The notes beneath the pieces were generated by a model. The model saw nothing but the letters and a program-made list of their open reading frames with translations, was not told where the DNA came from and ran no database searches. A DNA stretch of 64,000 nt from Ruminococcus sp. Lineage in GTDB: Bacteria; Bacillota; Clostridia; Oscillospirales; Ruminococcaceae. The translations under genes and the position numbers were made by a program. Of this stretch, positions 28,029 to 37,828 are shown in pieces; the stretch's first letter is position 1; each line of letters opens with the position of its first letter. The stretch covers positions 1 to 64,000 of the forward strand of contig SVNW01000003.1 of the NCBI GenBank assembly GCA_015066745.1. The letters are read 5' to 3'.

Positions 28029-29177
28029 ATGAATATTTCATTTGATGTACTGCCGCTCATAAGTGATAACATGTCCGGAATAGGATATTGTCAGGCGGGC
28101 CTCGTGGGTGAGATGGTAAAGTCACACCCTGAGGACCGTTATTTATACGAATATTTTTCGAGAAAAGACCATGAAGTGAAACGTAACAGACTCAAAGCGT
28201 ATATGCATGAAAATTGTGATATAAATGAATCACATTTTTCAGGTTTTCTTTACAGGTGTATAATGAATATGATACCCGTACCGTACAGTCTGTTTTTTGG
28301 AAAAAAATCAGAGCTTACACATTTTTTTAATTATATAATACCGCCTTTTGTACATGGAAAAAAGGTAGTTACTATTCACGATATGGTTGTGAAAGCTTAT
28401 CCGGAAACCGTAAGATTCCGCACAAAGCATCTTCTCAATACCGGAATGAAAAAATCAATGAAGCGTGCAGATGTAATAATAACAGATTCAGAGTTCAGCA
28501 AGTCTGAAATAGAAAAATATTTTCCTCAGTACAGCCATAAAGTACAGGTTGTATACTGCGGAGTAAACAGTGATAAATTTTATCCTGTTGAAGATAAGAG
28601 CGTTGTAGAAAAAGTGAAGAGATCACTTGATATTGAAGGCGAGTATTTCTTGTATCTCGGAACTATAGAGCCGAGAAAAAATCTTGAACGCCTTATAGAA
28701 GCGTACAGCCTTCTTCTTAAAAAAGATGAAAATGTTCCGCGCCTTGTTATGGCAGGCGGAAAAGGGTGGCTCAACAGTAATATTTATCAGAAGGTCGTAG
28801 AACTTAAACTTGAAAAATATGTTCAGTTTACAAAATATATACCCGATGAAGACCTCTGCCCGCTTATAAACGGTGCAACGGCATTTGTGTTTCCGTCTAT
28901 TTATGAGGGATTTGGAATGCCACCTCTTGAGGCTATGGCGTGCGGTGTTCCTGTTGTATGTTCAAAAGAGGCATCACTGCCTGAAGTAGTAGGCGACTGT
29001 GCTGTTATGATTGATGCATATGACCCTCAGTCCATAGCAGACGGAATGTACAGGATATATTCGGACAAGGCTCTTGCAGAGGAACTCAGAGTACGTGGTC
29101 TTCAGCGTGCAAAGGAATTTACATGGCACAGATTTTCAGAAAAATTACACGGAATATATGAGGCGGTTTTAAAATGA
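28029..29177 (+). CDS. GT4-family glycosyltransferase
   Basis: A 382-residue retaining GT-B enzyme. The N-terminal half holds the acceptor domain ([23 protein letters not shown]); the C-terminal half has [23 protein letters not shown], and [21 protein letters not shown], which carries the family E-x7-E donor-binding motif. It resembles mannosyl- or rhamnosyltransferases of O-antigen loci, which fits the GDP-mannose/GDP-rhamnose pathway here, but the linkage cannot be read from sequence. ATG follows AGAGGAC. Its last four bases overlap the next start (ATGA). Confidence 0.85.
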   Translation: MNISFDVLPLISDNMSGIGYCQAGLVGEMVKSHPEDRYLYEYFSRKDHEVKRNRLKAYMHENCDINESHFSGFLYRCIMNMIPVPYSLFFGKKSELTHFFNYIIPPFVHGKKVVTIHDMVVKAYPETVRFRTKHLLNTGMKKSMKRADVIITDSEFSKSEIEKYFPQYSHKVQVVYCGVNSDKFYPVEDKSVVEKVKRSLDIEGEYFLYLGTIEPRKNLERLIEAYSLLLKKDENVPRLVMAGGKGWLNSNIYQKVVELKLEKYVQFTKYIPDEDLCPLINGATAFVFPSIYEGFGMPPLEAMACGVPVVCSKEASLPEVVGDCAVMIDAYDPQSIADGMYRIYSDKALAEELRVRGLQRAKEFTWHRFSEKLHGIYEAVLK

Positions 29178-30292
29178 AAATTTTACAGGTAAATAAATTA
29201 TACAGTCCTCATATAGGTGGAATAGAGCGTGTAATACAAGATATTTCAGAAGGGCTTAATGACAGACATGATATAAATGTACTTGTATGTCAGCCAAAGG
29301 GAAAAACAGCTGATGAAGTAATAAACAATGTCAGGGTAAGGCGTTCGGGCAGTATCGGAACATATTTTTCATGCCCTGTTTCTTTTAAGTTTTTATCACA
29401 TTTTAGAAAAATGGCAAAGACTGCTGATATTGTTCACTGTCATCTCCCGTTTCCGCTTTCGGATATAGCTTGTCTGTTGTCAAAATATAAGGGGAAAGTA
29501 GTAATAAGCTGGCACAGTGATGTGGTAAAGCAGAAAAAACTCATGTTTTTTTATAAGCCGATAATGAATGCATTTTTAAAACGTGCCGATCGTATCTTTG
29601 TAGCTACTCCGGGTCATATAGACGGTTCAGCCTATCTGAAACCCTACAGGGAAAAATGCAGTATAGTTCCGTATGGTCTGGATATAAGTGCATATGAAAA
29701 TGCAGAATTTTCTCCTGTACTTAGCAATAAACTTACAGTCAGTTCCTCGAAAAAACTGCTTTTTACAGGAAGACTTGTCTATTACAAAGGAATAGATGTA
29801 CTTCTGAGAGCTTTGAAATATACAACCGACTGCGAGCTTTTCATAGCCGGTGACGGAGTACTTCGTGAAATGCTTTTGCAGGAAGCGCAAAAGAGCGGTA
29901 TAACAGACAGAGTTCATTTTCTCGGTGTTCTTTCTGATTCAGACTTAAAATCTGCTATGCATGACTGCGATGTGTTTATACTTCCGTCAGTAGAAAACAG
30001 TGAAGCTTTCGGAATAGTACAGATGGAAGCTATGGTTTACGGAAAACCGGTAATAAACACATCATTACCTACAGGAGTTCCTTATGTGAGCCTTGACGGA
30101 GTGAGCGGTATTACTGTTCCGCCAAAAGATGAAAAGGCGCTCGGAGAGGCGATAGAAAAGCTTGTCCATGACGATATACTGCGTGAACAGTACGGAAAAA
30201 AAGCATATGAACTTGTAAGAGAAAAATATGCTATGGAAAAAGTGATCAGCAGAATAGAGGATATATATACAGAACTTATAAAAGGGGAGTGA
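29174..30292 (+). CDS. GT4-family glycosyltransferase
   Basis: A 372-residue GT-B enzyme, translationally coupled to the previous gene by an ATGA overlap. It begins with the typical [18 protein letters not shown] glycine loop, has SWHSDVVKQKK and RIFVATPGH in the acceptor half, then LLFTGRLVYYKGIDVLLRAL and ILPSVENSEAFGIVQMEAM, where the two Glu of the donor motif sit. It probably extends the same polysaccharide chain using GDP-mannose or GDP-rhamnose. Confidence 0.85.
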   Translation: MKILQVNKLYSPHIGGIERVIQDISEGLNDRHDINVLVCQPKGKTADEVINNVRVRRSGSIGTYFSCPVSFKFLSHFRKMAKTADIVHCHLPFPLSDIACLLSKYKGKVVISWHSDVVKQKKLMFFYKPIMNAFLKRADRIFVATPGHIDGSAYLKPYREKCSIVPYGLDISAYENAEFSPVLSNKLTVSSSKKLLFTGRLVYYKGIDVLLRALKYTTDCELFIAGDGVLREMLLQEAQKSGITDRVHFLGVLSDSDLKSAMHDCDVFILPSVENSEAFGIVQMEAMVYGKPVINTSLPTGVPYVSLDGVSGITVPPKDEKALGEAIEKLVHDDILREQYGKKAYELVREKYAMEKVISRIEDIYTELIKGE

Positions 30293-30299
30293 GAATGAT

Positions 30300-31241
30300 A
30301 TGAAAGCATTGATAATAGGTGCAGCCGGATTTGTAGGCGGATATCTTATAAATCATTTAAGCAGTGATTGTGGTTTTGAAGTATGTGCTACAAAACTCTG
30401 CGGTGAGCAAATAGAGAATGAAAATATTTCAGTATATGATCTTGATATCATGAACAAAGAGGATATCATCTTACTTCTTCAGAAGGAAAAACCTCAGCAG
30501 ATATATCATCTGGCGGCTCAGAGTTCTGTAAGTGTTTCATGGGACAAACCTCAGCTTACAGCAGATATAAATATAAAAGGAACGATAAATCTTCTTGAAG
30601 CGGTTCGTGAATCAGGGTATTCTCCGAAAATACTTCTTGTAGGTTCAGGAGAGGAATATGGGTATGTGCTAAAAGGAGAAGTCCCGATAACCGAAGATAC
30701 TCTCATGCGACCCGGAAATATTTATGCTGTTACAAAAGCCTGTCAGGGTATGCTCGGAGAAGTTTATGCGCGCGCATACAATATGGATATAGTTATGGTT
30801 CGTGCTTTCAATCACATAGGACCTTTGCAGTCAGATACATTTGTTATAGCTGATTTCTGCAAACAGGTAGCATTTATAGAGGCTGGGAAAAAGCCTCCTG
30901 TAATAAGTGTCGGAAATCTTGACGCAAAGCGTGATTTCACCGATGTTCGTGATATAGTAAGAGCATATTCGTTGCTCATGCAGAGCGGAAAAAAAGGTGA
31001 AACCTACAACGTAGGAAGCGGAAAAGCAGTAAGTATCAGAAATATGCTTGATAAAATACTTTCACATTCAAAGGTGAAGATCAATATAGAAACCGACCCG
31101 AAACGTTTAAGACCAAGTGACGTTCCGATAATAGAAGCCGATATATCAAAACTTTGTGCTCATACGGGCTGGAAGAGAAATATCTCCATAGATGACACGA
31201 TAGAGGATATATTGGAATACTGGAGAAATATAGCGAAATAA
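30300..31241 (+). CDS. rmd: GDP-6-deoxy-4-keto-D-mannose reductase-like SDR (GDP-D-rhamnose formation)
   Basis: A 313-residue extended SDR. The Rossmann motif GAAGFVGGYL, the catalytic GSGEEYG and YAVTKACQ (YxxxK), FNHIGPLQ and the C-terminal GWKRNISIDDTI arrangement are those of Rmd-type reductases. With gmd in the same operon the likely reaction is reduction of GDP-4-keto-6-deoxy-D-mannose to GDP-D-rhamnose. An alternative product such as GDP-6-deoxy-D-talose is possible; GDP-fucose synthase is unlikely because its characteristic epimerase residues are not seen. A terminator follows, closing the first half of the locus. Confidence 0.75.
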   Translation: MKALIIGAAGFVGGYLINHLSSDCGFEVCATKLCGEQIENENISVYDLDIMNKEDIILLLQKEKPQQIYHLAAQSSVSVSWDKPQLTADINIKGTINLLEAVRESGYSPKILLVGSGEEYGYVLKGEVPITEDTLMRPGNIYAVTKACQGMLGEVYARAYNMDIVMVRAFNHIGPLQSDTFVIADFCKQVAFIEAGKKPPVISVGNLDAKRDFTDVRDIVRAYSLLMQSGKKGETYNVGSGKAVSIRNMLDKILSHSKVKINIETDPKRLRPSDVPIIEADISKLCAHTGWKRNISIDDTIEDILEYWRNIAK

Positions 31242-31243
31242 TA

Positions 31244-31283
31244 AAAAAGACATGGCATCAGGTAGTGAAAGTCATGTCTTTTT
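31244..31283 (+). terminator. Terminator closing the first polysaccharide operon
   Basis: AAAAAGACATG / CATGTCTTTTT stem with an 18-base loop and a T run, just after the rmd-like gene. Confidence 0.8.
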
Positions 31284-31363
31284 GTATTGGTTTATGAGTG
31301 GATTTTTTTCCTCAGATATAGTATAATGAATATGATGATCAATAAGAACGGAGGAAGGAAAAT

Positions 31364-32938
31364 ATGGGAACATACTTCAACCCCTCAAACGGAGGATTCA
31401 GAAAAGCGTCAAGAGATGAGATATATATAGACAAGACAGGTCTGCTCAATATATTAAACCGCAGGCTCATGGCAGAAAAAAACTGTATATCCGTAAGTCA
31501 TGCCCGCAGATTCGGAAAATCACAGGCAGCACGAATGATAGATGCATATTACAGTCGGGGTTGTGATTCAAAAGAATTGTTTACGGGCTTAAAAATATCG
31601 GAGTCAGAGGATTTCCTAAAGCATCTTAACAAGTATAATGTAATTCATATTGATATGGCGTCAATGACAGATGGACATTCAGATGATTTTCTTGAAAATA
31701 TGAAGAGAAAATTATACGAAGATATAAATGAAGAATTGAATACAGAAATAAATCCTGTACAGGATATTTCAGAAACTATAAATAAAATTTATAAAAAGAC
31801 AAAAACAGCGTTTGTGATCATAATAGACGAATGGGATTGTGTTGTCAGAAACTTTTCTAATACCCCTACACTTGTACACGAATATCTGCAGTTTCTGCAC
31901 TCACTGTTTAAAAGCGAAGAATCACAGGAATTTCTGGCACTCGGATATATAACAGGAATACTGCCGATAAAGAAAATAGAAGATGAATCAGCACTTAACA
32001 ATTTTCTGGAATACACTATGATCGATTCCGGAAATCTGACAGAATATTTTGGCTTTACAGAAAAAGAAGTAGAAATGCTTTGTGAAAAATACGATATGAA
32101 TACAGATTCGGTAAAGGAATGGTATAACGGATATCTGATAGATGGGCAACATATGTACAATCCAAATTCGGTATACAATGCAATGATGAGAAAAAAACTT
32201 GATTCATACTGGAGAAATACATCGGCATTTGGAACGATAAATAAGTTTATTACGATGAATTTTGAAGGGCTGAAAAAAGATGTTATGACGATGCTTGAAG
32301 GTGGAAAAGTAAGTGTAATTACAGATAAGTTTCAAAATGATTTATCAGTAATAAATTCAAGAGATGACGCATTAACAGCGCTTATACATCTTGGATATCT
32401 CGGATATGATAATAAAAGAAGAAAGGCATTTATTCCGAATTTTGAGGTGGCAACTGCTTTTCACCTTGCACTTGAAACAGGAAAATGGAGCGATATAGCT
32501 GATACACTGACAAGGTGCGATGAGATACTCTGGGCAACAATTGACGGAGAATCGGACAAAGTAGCAGAACTCCTTGAACTTTCACATGACACATATACAT
32601 CAATTTTAAAATACAATGACGAAAATGCATTAAGCTGTGCGATAACAATGGCATACTTTACAGCTCCTGCATATTACACGGTAATAAGAGAACTGCCCAC
32701 AGGCAAAGGATTTGCGGATATAGCGCTGATACCAAGAGCCGATTCGGGAAACAAGCCTGCGATGATAATCGAGCTAAAATGGGATAAAAATGCAGATACA
32801 GCGATAAGGCAGATAAAAGAAAAAAGATACACCGGAAAACTAAAAGGATACGGAAAAGAAATACTGCTTGTCGGAGTAAACTATGATAAGGAAAGCAGAA
32901 AGCATGAATGTATCATAGAACGCTGGGAGGAAAGCTAA
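31364..32938 (+). CDS. AAA-ATPase-like / PD-(D/E)XK protein, array copy 1
   Basis: A 524-residue protein of the AAA-ATPase_like (PF09820-type) plus PDDEXK_9 (PF08011-type) architecture. A P-loop variant HARRFGKSQAARM lies near residues 45-57, a Walker B strand FVIIIDEWDC near 150, and the C-terminal nuclease-like core reads GFADIALIPRADS ... MIIELKWD with a later Gln-Lys. The role of this family is not established. The gene has a strong ribosome site (GGAGGAAGG) and a TATAAT at 31322-31327 but a poor -35. Copy 1 differs from copies 2-4 across about residues 295-400 and shares its segment at about 96-149 with copy 3 only. Its 3' end contains the ribosome site and start codon of copy 2 (GGAGGAAAGCTAATG). 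Confidence 0.85.
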   Translation: MGTYFNPSNGGFRKASRDEIYIDKTGLLNILNRRLMAEKNCISVSHARRFGKSQAARMIDAYYSRGCDSKELFTGLKISESEDFLKHLNKYNVIHIDMASMTDGHSDDFLENMKRKLYEDINEELNTEINPVQDISETINKIYKKTKTAFVIIIDEWDCVVRNFSNTPTLVHEYLQFLHSLFKSEESQEFLALGYITGILPIKKIEDESALNNFLEYTMIDSGNLTEYFGFTEKEVEMLCEKYDMNTDSVKEWYNGYLIDGQHMYNPNSVYNAMMRKKLDSYWRNTSAFGTINKFITMNFEGLKKDVMTMLEGGKVSVITDKFQNDLSVINSRDDALTALIHLGYLGYDNKRRKAFIPNFEVATAFHLALETGKWSDIADTLTRCDEILWATIDGESDKVAELLELSHDTYTSILKYNDENALSCAITMAYFTAPAYYTVIRELPTGKGFADIALIPRADSGNKPAMIIELKWDKNADTAIRQIKEKRYTGKLKGYGKEILLVGVNYDKESRKHECIIERWEES

Positions 32939-34539
32939 TGGGAACATACTTTAACCCCTCAAACGGAGGATTCAGAAAAGCGTCAAGAGATGAGATATAT
33001 GTAGATAAGACAGGTCTTATAAATATATTGAACCGCAGACTCATGGCAGAAAAAAACTGTATATCCGTAAGCCATGCCCGCAGATTCGGAAAATCACAGG
33101 CAGCACGAATGATAGATGCATATTACAGTAGAGGTTGTGATTCAAGAGAATTGTTTACGGGCTTAAAAATATCGGAGTCAGAGGATTTCCTAAAGCATCT
33201 TAACAAGTACAATGTAATTCATCTGGATATATCCTCAATTGCTGATTATTATAAAGAAAATCTTGTATCTAAAATAATAGAACTGGTATACAATGAACTG
33301 AAAGCGGAGTATCCGGATATAATGGATATGGATAATCCATTTGCAACCATATTAAAACAGGTATATGACAAAACAGAAAAAATTGTTGACGGAAAATCTG
33401 TGAAATGTCCATTTGTGATTATAATAGACGAATGGGACTGTGTTGTCAGAAACTTTTCTGATAATTCTGTACTTGTACACGAGTATCTGCAGTTTCTGCA
33501 TTCACTGTTTAAAAGTGAAGAATCACAGGAGTTTCTTGCACTCGGATATATAACAGGGATACTGCCGATAAAGAAAATAGAAGATGAATCAGCACTCAAT
33601 AATTTTCTTGAATATACCATGATAGATTCAGAAGAATTGACAGAATATTTTGGCTTTACAGAAAAAGAAGTAGAAATGCTTTGTGAAAAATATGGTATGA
33701 ATACAGAATCAGTGAAGGAATGGTATAACGGATATCTGATAGACGGACAGCATATGTACAATCCAAATTCGGTATATAATGCAATGATGCGTGGAAAACT
33801 TGATTCATACTGGAAAAATACATCGGCGTTCAGTACAATAAATACATTCATTACGATTAATTTTGACGGACTCAAAGAAGATATAATGAAAATGTTATCC
33901 GGAGAGATGGTATATGTTGATGTAAAAGGATTTGAAAATGATTTATCAATGATAGGAAATAAAGATGATGCACTGACAGCTCTTATACATCTTGGATATC
34001 TTGGTTATGATAAAAATGAAAAATCGGCATATATCCCTAATTATGAAGTAAAGGAAGCATATCAGTCCGCATTGTCCAGAGGAAACTGGAGTGAAATATC
34101 AAAATCAATTTCAAGATGTGAAGAACTGCTTTTTGCAACGATAAAAGGAGAATCGGACAAAGTAGCAGAACTCCTTGAACTTTCGCATGAAACATATACA
34201 TCAATTTTAAAATACAATGACGAAAATGCATTAAGTTGTGCGATAACAATGGCATACTTTACAGCTCCTGCATATTACACGGTAATAAGAGAACTGCCCA
34301 CAGGCAAAGGATTTGCGGATATAGCGCTGATACCAAGAGCCGATTCGGGAAACAAACCTGCGATGATAATCGAGCTAAAATGGGATAAGAACGCAGATAC
34401 AGCGATAAGGCAGATAAAAGAAAAAAGATACACCGGAAAACTAAAAGGATACGGAAAAGAAATACTGCTTGTCGGTGTAAACTATGATAAGGAAAGCAGA
34501 AAGCATGAATGTATCATAGAACGCTGGGAGGAAAGCTAA
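32938..34539 (+). CDS. AAA-ATPase-like / PD-(D/E)XK protein, array copy 2
   Basis: A 533-residue paralogue of copy 1 with the same P-loop, Walker B and C-terminal nuclease-like core. The start is the ATG that overlaps the stop of copy 1 (TAATG); a longer frame reading upstream would lie inside copy 1. The segment before Walker B (about residues 96-160) is a different version from copies 1 and 3: it is longer and ends in DGKSVKCPFVIIIDEWDC, a form shared with copy 4. From about residue 165 to the end it is nearly the same as copies 3 and 4, with scattered differences (SEELTEYF, MMRGKLDSYW). Confidence 0.85.
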   Translation: MGTYFNPSNGGFRKASRDEIYVDKTGLINILNRRLMAEKNCISVSHARRFGKSQAARMIDAYYSRGCDSRELFTGLKISESEDFLKHLNKYNVIHLDISSIADYYKENLVSKIIELVYNELKAEYPDIMDMDNPFATILKQVYDKTEKIVDGKSVKCPFVIIIDEWDCVVRNFSDNSVLVHEYLQFLHSLFKSEESQEFLALGYITGILPIKKIEDESALNNFLEYTMIDSEELTEYFGFTEKEVEMLCEKYGMNTESVKEWYNGYLIDGQHMYNPNSVYNAMMRGKLDSYWKNTSAFSTINTFITINFDGLKEDIMKMLSGEMVYVDVKGFENDLSMIGNKDDALTALIHLGYLGYDKNEKSAYIPNYEVKEAYQSALSRGNWSEISKSISRCEELLFATIKGESDKVAELLELSHETYTSILKYNDENALSCAITMAYFTAPAYYTVIRELPTGKGFADIALIPRADSGNKPAMIIELKWDKNADTAIRQIKEKRYTGKLKGYGKEILLVGVNYDKESRKHECIIERWEES

Positions 34540-36113
34540 TGGGAACATACTTCAACCCTTCAAACGGAGGATTCAGAAAAGCGTCAAGAGATGAGATATA
34601 TGTAGACAAGACGGGTCTGCTTAATATATTAAACCGCAGACTCATGGCAGAAAAAAACTGTATATCCGTAAGTCATGCCCGCAGATTCGGAAAATCACAG
34701 GCAGCACGAATGATAGATGCATATTATAGTCTGGGTTGTGATTCAAGAGAATTGTTTACAAACTTAAAAATATCGGAGTCAGAGGATTTCCTAAAGCATC
34801 TTAACAAGTATAATGTAATTCATATTGATATGGCGTCAATGACAGATGGACATTCAGATGATTTTCTTGAAAATATGAAGAGAAAATTATACGAAGATAT
34901 AAATGAAGAATTGAATACAGAAATAAATCCTGTACAGGATATTTCAGAAACTATAAATAAAATTTATAAAAAGACAAAAACAACTTTTGTAATTATAATA
35001 GACGAATGGGACTGCATTGTCAGAAACTTTTCTGATAATCCCGTACTTGTACACGAATATCTGCAGTTTCTGCATTCACTGTTTAAAAGTGAAGAATCAC
35101 AGGAGTTTCTTGCACTCGGATATATAACGGGAATACTGCCGATAAAGAAAATAGAAGATGAATCAGCACTTAACAATTTTCTGGAATACACCATGATCGA
35201 TTCCGGAAATCTGACAGAATATTTTGGCTTTACAGAAAAAGAAGTAGAAATGCTTTGTGAAAAATATGATATGAATACAGAATCAGTGAAGGAATGGTAT
35301 AACGGATATCTGATAGACGGACAGCATATGTACAATCCAAATTCGGTATACAATGCAATGATGAGAAAAAAACTTGATTCATACTGGAAAAATACATCGG
35401 CATTCAGTACAATAAATACATTCATTACGATTAATTTTGACGGACTCAAAGAAGATATAATGAAAATGTTATCCGGAGAGATGGTATATGTTGATGTAAA
35501 AGGATTTGAAAATGATTTATCAATGATAGGAAATAAAGATGATGCACTGACAGCTCTTATACATCTTGGATATCTTGGTTATGATAAAAATGAAAAATCG
35601 GCATATATCCCTAATTATGAAGTAAAGGAAGCATATCAGTCCGCATTGTCCAGAGGAAACTGGAGTGAAATATCAAAATCAATTTCAAGATGTGAAGAAC
35701 TGCTTATGGCAACGATAAAAGGAGAATCGGACAAAGTAGCAGAACTCCTTGAACTTTCGCATGACACATATACATCAATTTTAAAATACAATGACGAAAA
35801 TGCATTAAGCTGTGCGATAACAATGGCATACTTCACAGCACCTGCATATTACACGGTAATAAGAGAACTGCCCACAGGTAAAGGATTTGCGGATATAGCA
35901 CTGATACCAAGAGCCGATTCGGGAAACAAACCTGCGATGATAATCGAGTTAAAATGGGATAAGAACGCAGATACGGCGATAAGGCAGATAAAAGAAAAAA
36001 GATACACCGGAAAACTAAAAGGATACGGAAAAGAAATACTGCTTGTCGGAGTAAACTATGATAAGGAAAGCAGAAAGCATGAATGTATCATAGAACGCTG
36101 GGAGGAAAGCTAA
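34539..36113 (+). CDS. AAA-ATPase-like / PD-(D/E)XK protein, array copy 3 (mosaic)
   Basis: A 524-residue paralogue starting at a TAATG overlap with copy 2. It is a chimera: bases 34763-34982 are identical to copy 1, while 35045-35705 are identical to copy 4. The switch occurs between them, around the Walker B codons, where the sequence changes from the copy 1 form to the form seen in copy 4 (GACTGCATTGTC). All catalytic-type motifs remain intact, so it is expected to be functional. Confidence 0.85.
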   Translation: MGTYFNPSNGGFRKASRDEIYVDKTGLLNILNRRLMAEKNCISVSHARRFGKSQAARMIDAYYSLGCDSRELFTNLKISESEDFLKHLNKYNVIHIDMASMTDGHSDDFLENMKRKLYEDINEELNTEINPVQDISETINKIYKKTKTTFVIIIDEWDCIVRNFSDNPVLVHEYLQFLHSLFKSEESQEFLALGYITGILPIKKIEDESALNNFLEYTMIDSGNLTEYFGFTEKEVEMLCEKYDMNTESVKEWYNGYLIDGQHMYNPNSVYNAMMRKKLDSYWKNTSAFSTINTFITINFDGLKEDIMKMLSGEMVYVDVKGFENDLSMIGNKDDALTALIHLGYLGYDKNEKSAYIPNYEVKEAYQSALSRGNWSEISKSISRCEELLMATIKGESDKVAELLELSHDTYTSILKYNDENALSCAITMAYFTAPAYYTVIRELPTGKGFADIALIPRADSGNKPAMIIELKWDKNADTAIRQIKEKRYTGKLKGYGKEILLVGVNYDKESRKHECIIERWEES

Positions 36114-37720
36114 TGGGAACATACTTTAACCCCTCAAACGGAGGATTCAGAAAAGCGTCAAGAGATGAGATATATGTAGACAAGACGGGTCTGCTTAATA
36201 TATTAAACCGCAGACTCATGGCAGAAAAAAACTGTATATCCGTAAGTCATGCGCGCAGATTCGGAAAATCACAGGCAGCACGAATGATAGATGCATATTA
36301 CAGTCGGGGTTGTGATTCAAGAGAATTGTTTATGGGCTTAAAAATATCGGAGTCGGAGGATTTCCTAAAGCATCTTAATAAGTATAATGTAATTCATCTG
36401 GATATATCATCATTTACAGATGATTATACTGATAATGTAGTTAATGAGATAAAAAGACATATTTTTAATGAATTTAAAGAATTATATCCCGATATAGATT
36501 ATAGCAATTCAACAGCCTGGATATTGAAAAAAGTATATGATAAAACAGAGGAAATCATTGACGGAAAATCTGTGAAATGTCCATTTGTGATTATAGTAGA
36601 TGAATGGGACTGCATTGTCAGAAACTTTTCTGATAATTTCGCACTTGTACACGAATATCTGCAGTTTCTGCATTCACTGTTTAAAAGTGAAGAATCACAG
36701 GAGTTTCTTGCACTCGGATATATAACGGGAATACTGCCGATAAAGAAAATAGAAGATGAATCAGCACTTAACAATTTTCTGGAATACACCATGATCGATT
36801 CCGGAAATCTGACAGAATATTTTGGCTTTACAGAAAAAGAAGTAGAAATGCTTTGTGAAAAATATGATATGAATACAGAATCAGTGAAGGAATGGTATAA
36901 CGGATATCTGATAGACGGACAGCATATGTACAATCCAAATTCGGTATACAATGCAATGATGAGAAAAAAACTTGATTCATACTGGAAAAATACATCGGCA
37001 TTCAGTACAATAAATACATTCATTACGATTAATTTTGACGGACTCAAAGAAGATATAATGAAAATGTTATCCGGAGAGATGGTATATGTTGATGTAAAAG
37101 GATTTGAAAATGATTTATCAATGATAGGAAATAAAGATGATGCACTGACAGCTCTTATACATCTTGGATATCTTGGTTATGATAAAAATGAAAAATCGGC
37201 ATATATCCCTAATTATGAAGTAAAGGAAGCATATCAGTCCGCATTGTCCAGAGGAAACTGGAGTGAAATATCAAAATCAATTTCAAGATGTGAAGAACTG
37301 CTTTTTGCAACGATAAAAGGAGAATCGGACAAAGTAGCAGAACTCCTTGAACTTTCGCATGACACATATACATCAATTTTAAAATACAATGACGAAAATG
37401 CGTTGAGTTGTGCGATAACAATGGCATACTTCACAGCACCTGCATATTACACGGTAATAAGAGAACTACCCACAGGCAAAGGCTTTGCGGATATAGCGCT
37501 GATACCAAGAGCCGATTCGGGAAGCAAACCGGCGATGATAATTGAGTTAAAATGGGATAAGAACGCAGATACAGCAATAAGGCAGATAAAAGAAAAAAGA
37601 TACACCGGAAAACTAAAAGGATACGGAAAAGAAATACTGCTTGTCGGTGTAAACTATGATAAGGAAAGCAGAAAGCATGAATGTATCATAGAACGCTGGG
37701 ATGATGAAAGTACGCATTAA
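36113..37720 (+). CDS. AAA-ATPase-like / PD-(D/E)XK protein, array copy 4 (terminal)
   Basis: A 535-residue paralogue starting at a TAATG overlap with copy 3. Its variable segment (about residues 96-157) is related to that of copy 2 but differs at many positions, whereas its last two thirds match copy 3. Its C-terminus differs from the others: RWDDESTH replaces RWEES, and the embedded ribosome site and ATG that start the next copy are absent, so this is the true end of the array. No terminator is seen before the wzm promoter. Confidence 0.85.
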   Translation: MGTYFNPSNGGFRKASRDEIYVDKTGLLNILNRRLMAEKNCISVSHARRFGKSQAARMIDAYYSRGCDSRELFMGLKISESEDFLKHLNKYNVIHLDISSFTDDYTDNVVNEIKRHIFNEFKELYPDIDYSNSTAWILKKVYDKTEEIIDGKSVKCPFVIIVDEWDCIVRNFSDNFALVHEYLQFLHSLFKSEESQEFLALGYITGILPIKKIEDESALNNFLEYTMIDSGNLTEYFGFTEKEVEMLCEKYDMNTESVKEWYNGYLIDGQHMYNPNSVYNAMMRKKLDSYWKNTSAFSTINTFITINFDGLKEDIMKMLSGEMVYVDVKGFENDLSMIGNKDDALTALIHLGYLGYDKNEKSAYIPNYEVKEAYQSALSRGNWSEISKSISRCEELLFATIKGESDKVAELLELSHDTYTSILKYNDENALSCAITMAYFTAPAYYTVIRELPTGKGFADIALIPRADSGSKPAMIIELKWDKNADTAIRQIKEKRYTGKLKGYGKEILLVGVNYDKESRKHECIIERWDDESTH

Positions 37721-37732
37721 TTCCTTTTCTAT

Positions 37733-37761
37733 TTGACATTTTTTATGTTATGAGCTATAAT
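37733..37761 (+). promoter_or_regulatory. Promoter of the exporter half of the polysaccharide locus
   Basis: A full consensus: TTGACA (37733-37738), 17 bp, TATAAT (37756-37761). It shows that the wzm-wzt half is transcribed independently of the ATPase array. Confidence 0.85.
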
Positions 37762-37828
37762 TAAAATTGTGTTTGCTATCACATAATAGTGAACAGAAAC
37801 ACATATATATTATGAAACGAGGATATAA

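Larger units (their letters stand above)
31364..37720 (+). repeat. Tandem array of four AAA-ATPase/PD-(D/E)XK genes
   Basis: Four same-direction copies of 1575-1608 bp lie head to tail with no spacer; every internal junction is a TAATG stop/start overlap. Long stretches are identical: 220 bp between copies 1 and 3 (31588-31807 and 34763-34982), and 661 bp between copies 3 and 4 (35045-35705 and 36643-37303). Such identity makes copy-number change by homologous recombination likely. No terminal inverted repeats, target duplications or transposase gene flank the array. Confidence 0.9.

Noticed and set aside
30300..31241. GDP-L-fucose synthase
   Set aside because: Overall motif pattern (GSGEEYG, YAVTKACQ, FNHIGPLQ) fits Rmd-type reductases; the epimerase-specific residues of fucose synthase are not seen.
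31364..37720. Array of ATPase-nuclease genes as an insertion sequence or prophage fragment
   Set aside because: No transposase, integrase, terminal inverted repeats, target duplications or phage structural genes flank it.
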